Origin: an uncultured bacterium
Lineage (GTDB): Bacteria > Planctomycetota > Phycisphaerae > Sedimentisphaerales > Anaerobacaceae
Reading direction: 5' to 3'
DNA length: 13,021 nt
Assembly (NCBI GenBank): GCA_913009865.1
Contig: CAJVYK010000040.1
Location: 1-13,021 of the forward strand
The translations under genes were made by a program, and so were the position numbers. Below the pieces are notes generated by a model. The model saw only the letters and a program-made list of their open reading frames with translations. It did not search any database and was not told the origin of the DNA. Positions within the stretch are counted from its first letter, which is position 1; each line of letters starts with the position of its first letter. Below are positions 6,733-12,959 of the stretch, piece after piece.

Positions 6733-6813
6733 CGTAGACCTTGCACCGTTATCGTCTTACTGCTCGGCCTTGGTGCGGTGATGCTCCGCAGAAAACGCAG
6801 AAAAGGGAATTAA
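6733..6813 (+). pseudogene. Remnant of a PEP-CTERM sorting signal
   Basis: In the frame ending with TAA at 6811-6813 the sequence reads RPCTVIVLLLGLGAVML followed by RRKRRKGN and stop. This is a complete hydrophobic helix plus basic tail of a PEP-CTERM anchor, very like LFLLGLGAVILRKRR of the gene at 95-862. The usual PEP is changed to RRP and no gene body precedes it: the frame is closed by a TGA just upstream, inside the 6411 gene. It is best read as the last surviving piece of a deleted PEP-CTERM gene. Confidence 0.7.
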
Positions 6814-6839
6814 ATAGGCCACCGAGGACTCAGAGGAAA
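6814..6839. repeat. Dispersed repeat supplying the ribosome-binding region of the next gene
   Basis: The stretch includes CCACCGAGGACTCAGAGGAA directly before ATG 6840. It is of the CACAGAGGACACAGAGG type, related to the inverse CTCTGTGGCCTCTGTGGC at 7549-7566. Its AGAGGA is the only plausible Shine-Dalgarno, about 4 nt from the ATG. Assignment to the family is by eye. Confidence 0.45.
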
Positions 6840-7544
6840 ATGGAAAACAATAAAAATATCATAAACGGAAATTGTTGGGTAGCTTATTTTGATCTATTAG
6901 GCTTCAAAAAGTATGTACTTGATTTTGACTTCCTAACCCATCCGCATTGTTATGGTGTTTTTGTCGAAGAACTTTATAATAAAATACTGGAACGTTTTAA
7001 AAAATTGGATTTACGCTCAAGAATATTTACCACTTGGTTTTCAGATACTTTTCTCGCGTATACCTTAGATGATTCCTATGAATCTTTTATATCAATTGCT
7101 TATGGGTCTTTACTTACTTGTGCCGAACTGGTTATGAAACACCATCCTGTAAGAGGTGCCTTGGGAACCGGACGGCTATATGCTGAACAAAAGAAAAACA
7201 TATTCGTGGGTTCTGCCCTTATCGATGCCTATGAATATGGTGAAAAGCAGAACTGGATAGGTTTTGCGGTAACCCCGAAAGCGGAAGAAAAGTTTAATGA
7301 TATAGCTCCAGAGGGAAAAACTCCGTGGACTTGTTGTGACTATCACGAGTATGATGTGCCAATGAAAGACGAAAACGGAAAATTTTACAGCGAAAAACTA
7401 TGGGCGGCAAATATAGAGAGGCTTTCAGAAGTACGCAGAATAATTACCGAGGACGCTAACAGCCAAGGTCTAAAAGATAAACATAAGATAAAATACGAGA
7501 ATACCCTGAAGTTTTTAAATAGTATTCAAAGAAAAAAAACTTAA
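6840..7544 (+). CDS. Hypothetical protein with class III cyclase-like features
   Basis: Of 234 residues, the N-terminal strand VAYFDLLGFKKYV (14-26) with Asp18, the FSDTFLAY segment (67-74) with Asp69, and VRGALGTGRLY (104-114) followed by FVGSALIDAYEYGEK (122-136) are spaced like the core of proteins with a ferredoxin-like class III nucleotide-cyclase fold, where two aspartates bind metal. I infer this from motif shape only; the substrate-specifying residues cannot be named, and it may be inactive or unrelated. The remainder is charged and helical, ending in a Lys-rich tail. No transmembrane segment is seen. The ATG at 6840 is chosen because the frame upstream of it overlaps the PEP-CTERM remnant; AGAGGA precedes it. 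It could belong with the two small genes upstream, perhaps as a signalling or defence cassette, but they are separated by the remnant. Confidence 0.7.
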   Translation: MENNKNIINGNCWVAYFDLLGFKKYVLDFDFLTHPHCYGVFVEELYNKILERFKKLDLRSRIFTTWFSDTFLAYTLDDSYESFISIAYGSLLTCAELVMKHHPVRGALGTGRLYAEQKKNIFVGSALIDAYEYGEKQNWIGFAVTPKAEEKFNDIAPEGKTPWTCCDYHEYDVPMKDENGKFYSEKLWAANIERLSEVRRIITEDANSQGLKDKHKIKYENTLKFLNSIQRKKT

Positions 7545-7631
7545 TTTTCTCTGTGGCCTCTGTGGCAGAAAAAGATATAGATTCCTGCTCCTTCGACTCC
7601 GCTCAGGACAGGTTTCGCAGGAATGACAACT
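7545..7631. repeat. Convergent-gene gap made of nested dispersed repeats
   Basis: CTCTGTGGCCTCTGTGGC (7549-7566) follows within 5 nt of the upstream stop codon. ATTCCTGC (7581-7588) and GCAGGAAT (7617-7624) form an 8-bp stem whose loop contains an inverted copy of the 23-bp CCTTCGAC...CAGGACAGG element (7590-7612). CTACGAACCACGAAC begins at 7632 and runs into serS. The hairpin could act as a bidirectional barrier between the convergent genes, but lacks a T-run. Confidence 0.65.
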
Positions 7632-8987
7632 CTACGAACCACGAACTATTTTCTTCTTGCCGCCCATATACGGCCTTAGCACCTTCGGCACAGTGATTGA
7701 GCCATCGGCGTTCTGGTAGAGTTCCAGAAGGGGTATCAGTATTCTTGGGGATGCAATTACGGTGTTATTCAATGTATGGCAAAACTTCGTGGTTCGTGAT
7801 TTGTGGTTCGTGGTTCTGCGCAGCACGCCTAACGGCGGATTCGCGATACACGATTCACGATTCACGAGATACGAACTTCTGTATCGCAGATTCATTCTTC
7901 TGGCTTGAAAATCATAAAACTTACTTGCACTGTGCGTTTCGCAGTAAGCCCCCCCTCGCCCCCTTGATGGCATCCAGGCCTCAATGTCGAATTTCTTGGC
8001 CTGGCCTCTACCTAAATCGCCGGTACAAACGTTGACGACACGGTAGGGCAGTTCCAGTGCGGCCATTACCTGCTCGGCGTTGGCTAAAATCTCGGCGTGT
8101 ATCTTTTCACTCTCCTCGATGCTGTTTTCACAAATTACCACCTGCTCAACCTTATCGAACTGATGGATTCTGTAAAGGCCATACGTATCTTTGCCGGCTG
8201 CGCCGGCCTCGCGCCTAAAACAGCTTGACATTGCTGCGTATTTTAACGGCAGCTCTTCGGAGTCTAATATTTCCCCACTATGATAAGCTGTCATCGGAAC
8301 CTCAGCGGTGCCGACTAAACTGAGGTTGTCTTTTTCCATCTGGTATGTCTGGTCCTCGGAGCCGGGGAAATAGCCGGTACCTCTCATTACTTCGTCTCTG
8401 GCCAGCAGCGGAACCGACAGCGGTACATATCCTTTGCCGACCATTTGGTCCATCGCAAACCGCAGAACCGCCCAGTGCAATAGTGCGCCGTCGCCTTTCA
8501 AAAAGTAGTTTCTCGTCCCGGCTAATTTTACGCCTCGCTCGATATCTATAATATCCAGAGCCAGGCCTAATTGCAGGTGGTCTTTCGGCTCGAAATCGAA
8601 TTTACGTATCTGCCCCTCTCTTCTTATTTCAATATTTTCCGTATCGTCCTTACCAACCGGCACATCGTCATCAGCAGGGGCAGGCACCTGCAGCATAAGC
8701 TCATCGAATTCCGGCTGAAGTTCTTTAATTCGGTTTTGAAATTCTGCCTCGCTCTGCTTCAATTCTGAAAGTTTGGCAAGTGCAGATTGTTTTTCGTCTT
8801 TTGATAGTTTTGGAATTGATTTGCCGATTCGGTTTTTGTCAGTGGAAATATTTTGCAAGATAGACTTACGTTCGCGAAGTTCATTCTCAATTTCAAGTAA
8901 CCTATCAATATCGACGTCAAATTTCTTCGCTTCGCAGGCAGCTTTGAACTTTTCCGGGTTTTCTCGTATTTGCTTAATATCTATCAT
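7632..8987 (-). CDS. serS: Seryl-tRNA synthetase with in-frame repeat insertion near motif 3
   Basis: It attaches serine to tRNA(Ser) and, in bacteria, to tRNA(Sec), in the cytoplasm. Residues about 1-105 form the N-terminal antiparallel coiled-coil arm that binds tRNA. The class II catalytic core follows: motif 1 region near 184-195, GTAEVPMTAYHSGE (226-239), motif 2 with SSCFRREAGAAGKDTYG (254-270) and IHQFDKVE (274-281), ETHSASKFYDFQARR (350-364), and motif 3 HTLNNTVIASPR (404-415), ending in a DGSITVPKVLRPYMGG-type tail. At 451 residues it is about 25-30 longer than typical. The excess is residues 371-400, between NLRYR and KFCHTLNNT, where relatives have a short loop. The last residues, IVRGS, are also repeat-encoded. 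The frame is unbroken and motifs on both sides are intact, so the gene is probably functional. No Shine-Dalgarno is seen; the leader consists of a dispersed repeat. Confidence 0.95.
   Translation of the reverse strand: MIDIKQIRENPEKFKAACEAKKFDVDIDRLLEIENELRERKSILQNISTDKNRIGKSIPKLSKDEKQSALAKLSELKQSEAEFQNRIKELQPEFDELMLQVPAPADDDVPVGKDDTENIEIRREGQIRKFDFEPKDHLQLGLALDIIDIERGVKLAGTRNYFLKGDGALLHWAVLRFAMDQMVGKGYVPLSVPLLARDEVMRGTGYFPGSEDQTYQMEKDNLSLVGTAEVPMTAYHSGEILDSEELPLKYAAMSSCFRREAGAAGKDTYGLYRIHQFDKVEQVVICENSIEESEKIHAEILANAEQVMAALELPYRVVNVCTGDLGRGQAKKFDIEAWMPSRGRGGAYCETHSASKFYDFQARRMNLRYRSSYLVNRESCIANPPLGVLRRTTNHKSRTTKFCHTLNNTVIASPRILIPLLELYQNADGSITVPKVLRPYMGGKKKIVRGS
7788..7877. repeat. Dispersed repeat inserted in frame within serS
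   Basis: On the plus strand it shows tandem TCGTGGTTCGTGAT-like units (about 7784-7816), a GCAGCACGCCTAACGGCGGA linker (7817-7840), then ACGATTCACGATTCACGAG units (7848-7869). The flanking types match the repeats at 74-100 and 7632-7646. On the gene strand it encodes about 30 residues (371-400) without a stop. Confidence 0.8.
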
Positions 8988-8992
8988 TGTTT

Positions 8993-9074
8993 AGTCGTTA
9001 GTGTTTAGTCGTTAGTATTTAGTGCCCCTCAGGGGCCTCGATTTACTATTCACTAAATACTATTCACTATTCAC
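8993..9074. repeat. Repeat block filling the gap between the ketosynthase gene and serS
   Basis: Two TTAGTCGTTAGT units lie at 8993-9020, a GCCCC-TCA-GGGGC hairpin at 9024-9036, and ATTCACTA/TACTATTCAC units at 9046-9074. The block begins 5 bp from the serS start codon and overlaps the last five codons (including the stop) of the ketosynthase gene. A related fragment is at 2224-2243. Confidence 0.75.
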
Positions 9075-10394
9075 TTCCTTGTATCTTTTGATAATTACCA
9101 CATTATTTTGTCCGCCGAATCCGAAAGATTCGTTCATTGCTATATCGACCTGCATCTTTCTTGGTTCATTCGGTACATAATCCAAATCAAGCTGGGGGTC
9201 GGGGTCTGTCAGATTCATCGTTGGCGGGACTATATTATCGCGTATCGCCAGAGCGCACGTAATCAATTCGGCTGCTCCGGCGGCCCCGATTAAATGGCCT
9301 AACATACTCTTGACACTGCTGGCGGGAATGTCTTTGGCCTTTTCTTTGAAAACCGCATTAATCGCCCTGGTTTCTATCGAGTCGTTTTCGGATGTACCTG
9401 TGCCGTGCGTGTTTATATAATCTACATCTCTATAACTAATGCCTGCATCGGCTAATGCAGAAGTTACAGCTTGTATTGCGCCTCTTGCCTCTTCATGCAT
9501 ATCGGTAACTCTGAAGGCATCGGAACTGCTACCATAGCCGATGACCTCAGCTAAAATTTCGACGCCTCTTTTCTTCGCAGAGGCCAACGATTCGAGAATT
9601 AGTATCGCTGCACCTTCGCCAAGGACAAAGCCATCTCTGCCGGCGGAGAACGGCCTCGATGCCGTTTCGGGACTGTCGTTTCTTGTCGATAGGGCGGTAA
9701 GACGGTTAAAGCCGGTAAGACCTAATGGGTGAATCATCGAATGCGCACCGCCTGCAATCATTACGTCTGCATCGGCTCTGCGAATCATCATCATTGCTTC
9801 GCCAATAGCCTGAGTGCTGGCTGCACAGGCGGTAAGACAGCTCCTTGCCGGCCCGCGTGCCGCCGTTAGCATTGCGATATGAGCAGCGGGCATATTCGGC
9901 TCCTGTTCAAGTTCAAGCATTGGATTCATCTTATCGAAAGCTACCTGCGCCCATCGCCCCCAGTCCATCTGGCCGGTGGTATCGTTCCAGGCCTTCGCAA
10001 TGCAATCGAAAAATACGTCATTATCAACAGAACCTTCGCCCGCTCCGAGGTAAATCCCTAACCTGCTGCGGTCTATCCGGTCGGTGGGCTGGTCGGTTTC
10101 GAGGTCAATACCCGCCTGTCGGCAGGCCTGGGCCGTTGCGCCGATGACAAAGCCGGAACCACGGTTGCTGTATTTGTGAAGGTGAGGATTTTTTGTATAT
10201 TTTGCCAGGTCATAATTTTTAACCTCGGCACTGAAGGTTGTCGGAAACGTTGAAGCGTCGAAAATAGTGGTTCGGGCCACCCCGCTTTTGCCGGCTAATA
10301 AGCCCGCCCATACTGTCTCTATATCATTTCCTAATGGACAGACAATGCCCATTCCGGTTATTACTACGCGATTATTTGTGTTGTTTTCGGTCAT
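9060..10394 (-). CDS. fabF: Beta-ketoacyl-ACP synthase II-type ketosynthase (active partner)
   Basis: It condenses malonyl-ACP with an acyl thioester in chain elongation. Of 444 residues, all catalytic features of the FabF/KS family are present: GPARSCLTACAASTQ with nucleophile Cys190, NTHGTGT with His330, KSMLGHLIGAAGA with Lys362 and His367, and the Gly-rich SFGFGGQNN near 423-431. It is somewhat longer than housekeeping FabF because of a segment at about 128-160 (KAWNDTTGQMDWGRWAQ). That segment is matched in position by RKWGRDGLDL in the neighbouring ketosynthase-like gene, so the two probably descend from one pair. It lies last in the ACP-dehydratase-KS-like block, so a KS/chain-length-factor heterodimer is more likely than housekeeping synthesis, though a primary FabF cannot be excluded. 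The final VNSE and stop come from the adjoining repeat. Confidence 0.92.
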   Translation of the reverse strand: MTENNTNNRVVITGMGIVCPLGNDIETVWAGLLAGKSGVARTTIFDASTFPTTFSAEVKNYDLAKYTKNPHLHKYSNRGSGFVIGATAQACRQAGIDLETDQPTDRIDRSRLGIYLGAGEGSVDNDVFFDCIAKAWNDTTGQMDWGRWAQVAFDKMNPMLELEQEPNMPAAHIAMLTAARGPARSCLTACAASTQAIGEAMMMIRRADADVMIAGGAHSMIHPLGLTGFNRLTALSTRNDSPETASRPFSAGRDGFVLGEGAAILILESLASAKKRGVEILAEVIGYGSSSDAFRVTDMHEEARGAIQAVTSALADAGISYRDVDYINTHGTGTSENDSIETRAINAVFKEKAKDIPASSVKSMLGHLIGAAGAAELITCALAIRDNIVPPTMNLTDPDPQLDLDYVPNEPRKMQVDIAMNESFGFGGQNNVVIIKRYKEVNSE

Positions 10395-10412
10395 TTACTT
10401 TATTTATAAATT

Positions 10413-10676
10413 CTACAGCTGACTTTTCTTTTTTCGAAATAGATCGATTATTCCCAGGATAGCACCTAAAGAACCGATCATTTGCATCGTGCCTTTCAGT
10501 ATATACAATGCACGCTGGTTTCCAGGATCAATTGAATAACCCAACATATAAATAACAGCACATATTGCGAGAATTGAACCTTTTGGCATCTTTTTACTTA
10601 GATACCAGAAAGTTATCAATGAAAGAATTATTATTGGTAATGATACAACTAAATATATCTTTCCTGTTGAATCCAT
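10413..10676 (-). CDS. Small membrane protein inside the fatty-acid/polyketide-like block
   Basis: I do not recognise this protein. It has 87 residues from ATG 10676; a TTG one codon earlier (10679) is also possible, since GGAG lies 7 nt before it and 10 nt before the ATG. There are probably three hydrophobic segments: about 7-26, 33-48 and 60-78, then a KKK basic tail. It sits 18 nt before the active ketosynthase gene and about 28 nt after the ketosynthase-like gene, so it should be on the same transcript. Its base composition is visibly more AT-rich than either flank, which suggests a later insertion into the operon rather than an original pathway member. Confidence 0.65.
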   Translation of the reverse strand: MDSTGKIYLVVSLPIIILSLITFWYLSKKMPKGSILAICAVIYMLGYSIDPGNQRALYILKGTMQMIGSLGAILGIIDLFRKKKSQL

Positions 10677-10704
10677 CAAATAACGACTCCGTGTTCACTA
10701 ATTC

Positions 10705-12015
10705 CTATGCCCTTTTCAACACTACCGCAGCGGTTTGGCCGCCGTACGTATAACTGCAACATAGTGCATAACGAATATCTGCCTGTTGGGGCTCTGTTAC
10801 AATATTCAAGCTGCAGCCGGCTGCCTTTCTGTCGCAATTTTTCGCTGCAGGTATTTTACTCTCATTCATTGCGCAAACTGCTGCGATAACATCGAGTGCT
10901 CCGCTGGCTGCACCTGTGTTGCTGAGCATACTTTTAGTCGGCCAGACCGGCGTATCGGCTGCCGCTTTGCCAAGAGCGGCCTCAATAGCTTTTGCCTCAG
11001 CCAGGTCGTCGGCTGCTATACCCGTTCCGTGCGGGATGACCAGGTCTAAATCTTTCGGCTGTATCCGGGCATCCTCTATTGCTTTTTCTATCGCTATTCG
11101 AATACCTTTTCCGTCCGGCTCAAGATGTTCGTACGCCGGGTTGATATTGCTGCTCTGGCCGAGGCCGGCTATTTCAGCGTAAATTTTTGCGTTCCGCAGC
11201 CGTGCATTTTCCAGATTTTCCAGCACAACCATCCCGGCTGCTTCACCGAAAACCGAACCTGCGGCATCAGCGTCAAAAGGCCTGCAGGCTGCGGCGGGGT
11301 CGTTTTGGTTTTCGCTGGTAGTCCTTTGCAGCAGGCACTGGCGAATCATAACTATCGGATTGACTTTTGCCTCGGTGCCGCCAGCCAGAGCGATGTCGCT
11401 GCCGCTGCGAGCGATAATCTGGGCCGCTTCTATTATCGCTAAATGACCAGCGGCTTCGGCGCAGGTGATAGTATTGCTCGGGCCCTGAATGTCGTGAATA
11501 ATGCCTATGTGACAGGCGAGCATATTGGGTAGATATTTCAAGAGCCATAACGGCGTTACTAAATCAAGGCCGTCTCTGCCCCACTTGCGAATATCGAACC
11601 TGCCTTCGGTGATACTTGCAGCCACCGCTGGAGCTAACTCAACCAAATCACAGCTAATAAGGCCTGCACCCAGATTGATTGCCATACGCTTCGGGTCGAT
11701 ATTGACTTTCTCAGGGTCAATGCCCTTTGTAATAAGCCCGCTGTTGGTCAGAGCTTCATTTGCCGCTACAACCGCCAGTTTGATGTCTCTGGACATCAGT
11801 TTGACGGCCTTGCGATATGTTTTCGGCACAAATGATTGTATCTTAAAATCCGGGACCTGGCCGGCTAATTTGCAGCTAAAGCCGGATGGGTCAAATGCCG
11901 TGATTTGTCCTATCCCGCATCGGCCGGCACAAAGAGCGGCCCACATATCGCCGACGGTTAATCCGAGCGGACTTGTCGCACCAAACCCGGTTATTACTAC
12001 GCGGGCCGAACTCAC
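10705..12015 (-). CDS. Ketosynthase-like chain-length-factor homologue (Cys replaced by Glu)
   Basis: It has a full-length thiolase-fold ketosynthase domain of 436 residues, but is probably not a condensing enzyme by itself. In GPSNTITCAEAAGHLA (178-193) the position of the nucleophilic Cys holds Glu187; a Cys lies two residues earlier, out of register. His329 in PHGTG is kept and Lys361 in KSMLSN is kept, but the second active-site His is Asn366. In type II polyketide and aryl-polyene systems the partner of the active KS (chain-length factor) loses its Cys in just this way and helps set chain length. It starts with GTG overlapping the TAG stop of the dehydratase gene by one base, with GGAGG 7 nt upstream. 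The usual chain-length-factor residue is Gln, so the Glu is noteworthy. An inactive paralogue with another role is the alternative. Confidence 0.88.
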   Translation of the reverse strand: MSSARVVITGFGATSPLGLTVGDMWAALCAGRCGIGQITAFDPSGFSCKLAGQVPDFKIQSFVPKTYRKAVKLMSRDIKLAVVAANEALTNSGLITKGIDPEKVNIDPKRMAINLGAGLISCDLVELAPAVAASITEGRFDIRKWGRDGLDLVTPLWLLKYLPNMLACHIGIIHDIQGPSNTITCAEAAGHLAIIEAAQIIARSGSDIALAGGTEAKVNPIVMIRQCLLQRTTSENQNDPAAACRPFDADAAGSVFGEAAGMVVLENLENARLRNAKIYAEIAGLGQSSNINPAYEHLEPDGKGIRIAIEKAIEDARIQPKDLDLVIPHGTGIAADDLAEAKAIEAALGKAAADTPVWPTKSMLSNTGAASGALDVIAAVCAMNESKIPAAKNCDRKAAGCSLNIVTEPQQADIRYALCCSYTYGGQTAAVVLKRA

Positions 12016-12509
12016 TATTTCGCCTCCGAGTTCTGCTTGTCATCGCTAAAAACCACGTCTCGCAAAAGCGATTTGAACGTGTCAGTGAAGACGAAGTTTT
12101 CCTCCGGGAATTCCTTGCCTGCCAGGTTCTGGTCTATATGACTGAATATCAAATCTATCTCGGCGATTAACTTGTCTTCGCAGGTAATCTTACCACTTGT
12201 ACTTGCCGCTTCGGGAGCGATGGAATCAATTTTTGCATTCAGTTTTATCGTATCGCCGGGCTTTACATAGTCAAAAAAGACGGCTTTTTTTATCTTGGCA
12301 AGGATAACCTTTTCCTTAAAACGATTTGCCTCGCCGACAAGTATCCCCGCTGTCTGGGCCATTGCTTCAATCATTAAGGCCTCCGGCATAACGGGAAAGC
12401 CCGGAAAATGGTCGTGTAAATGCTCTTCAGCAAGCGTTACATTTTTAACCGCCACGGCGCTTTGGCCGCTGTGAAACTCAACAAATTTGTCTATCCATAT
12501 CCATCGCAT
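12015..12509 (-). CDS. FabZ-like 3-hydroxyacyl-ACP dehydratase (hotdog fold)
   Basis: It probably removes water from 3-hydroxyacyl-ACP to give the trans-2-enoyl product. Of 164 residues, the active-site stretch DHFPGFPVMPEALMIEAMAQ (33-52) contains catalytic His34 and, 14 residues later, Glu48, the same spacing as in FabZ. AKIKKAVFFDYVKPGD (71-86) is the usual second FabZ block. About 20-25 residues at the end (after FSHIDQNL) exceed the typical FabZ length. The stop TAG overlaps the GTG start of the next gene, which indicates coupled translation. The gene starts 30 nt after the ACP gene, with only a weak GGAAG site. Dedicated use by the neighbouring ACP/KS pair is inferred from context. Confidence 0.9.
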   Translation of the reverse strand: MRWIWIDKFVEFHSGQSAVAVKNVTLAEEHLHDHFPGFPVMPEALMIEAMAQTAGILVGEANRFKEKVILAKIKKAVFFDYVKPGDTIKLNAKIDSIAPEAASTSGKITCEDKLIAEIDLIFSHIDQNLAGKEFPEENFVFTDTFKSLLRDVVFSDDKQNSEAK

Positions 12510-12539
12510 CTTTTCGTGTTGGCTATATCGCTTCCTGTA

Positions 12540-12938
12540 TTATTGTGCAGGGTTCAACTTGCTCTCAAGGTAATTTACAATCACATCGACAGTGAACAAA
12601 TCGCCTAATTTATTAATGTCCGGGTCGCTTTCAAACTCGGTAAGGTCGGTATGTGACATTTTATCTCGCAGTTCACCCAATCCTTTTTCGGTCAATTTGC
12701 CGTTACTGACAAATTCAGAATTGTTTAAGAGACTTTCAGCCGGAAATAACTCCTCTCGCTGAATTTTTATTCCGAACGCCTTCTCTAACCGAAACACTAT
12801 GTCCAGAAAGTCAATGCTCTCAGCTCCCAAATCTCCCATCAAAGTAGCTTCAGCGGTAACCTCGTCGTCATCGACCCCCAACGCATCGATAAGTACTTCC
12901 TGCACTTTCTGAAAAACTTCATCCCGACTCATTGCCAT
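12540..12938 (-). CDS. Acyl carrier protein, extended form
   Basis: It carries the growing acyl chain on a 4'-phosphopantetheine arm. GDLGAESIDFLDIVFRLEKA (35-54) is the conserved attachment site with Ser41; EVLIDALGVDDDEVTAEATL before it is helix I and its loop. At 132 residues it is about 50 longer than a typical ACP. The excess lies between helix II (ending FGIKIQREELFP) and the last helix (FTVDVIVNYLESKL), as NSEFVSNGKLTEKGLGELRD and following residues. The start is fixed by GGAGGT at 12947-12952, 8 nt before the first ATG. It is the first gene of the block in this window, and its upstream region is a dispersed repeat that may carry its promoter. Confidence 0.92.
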   Translation of the reverse strand: MAMSRDEVFQKVQEVLIDALGVDDDEVTAEATLMGDLGAESIDFLDIVFRLEKAFGIKIQREELFPAESLLNNSEFVSNGKLTEKGLGELRDKMSHTDLTEFESDPDINKLGDLFTVDVIVNYLESKLNPAQ

Positions 12939-12946
12939 AGTTTTTT

Positions 12947-12952
12947 ACCTCC
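12947..12952 (-). promoter_or_regulatory. Shine-Dalgarno of the acyl carrier protein gene
   Basis: GGAGGT on the minus strand, 8 nt before ATG 12938, is the strongest ribosome-binding site in the block and decides between the two nearby ATG codons (MAM). Confidence 0.75.
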
Positions 12953-12959
12953 AATTAGA

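Noticed and set aside
6741..6839. 33-codon N-terminal extension of the cyclase-like protein
   Set aside because: It would be encoded in an alternative frame of the PEP-CTERM remnant and of a dispersed repeat, and starts with TTG. ATG 6840 is preferred.
7632..8987. serS as a pseudogene or frameshifted gene because of its odd segment before motif 3
   Set aside because: The frame is intact, and motif 3 and the C-terminal block resume correctly, so an in-frame insertion explains it better.
9024..9036. GCCCC-TCA-GGGGC hairpin as an intrinsic terminator of the ketosynthase operon
   Set aside because: The stem is short and there is no T-run on either strand. It is probably part of the repeat block.
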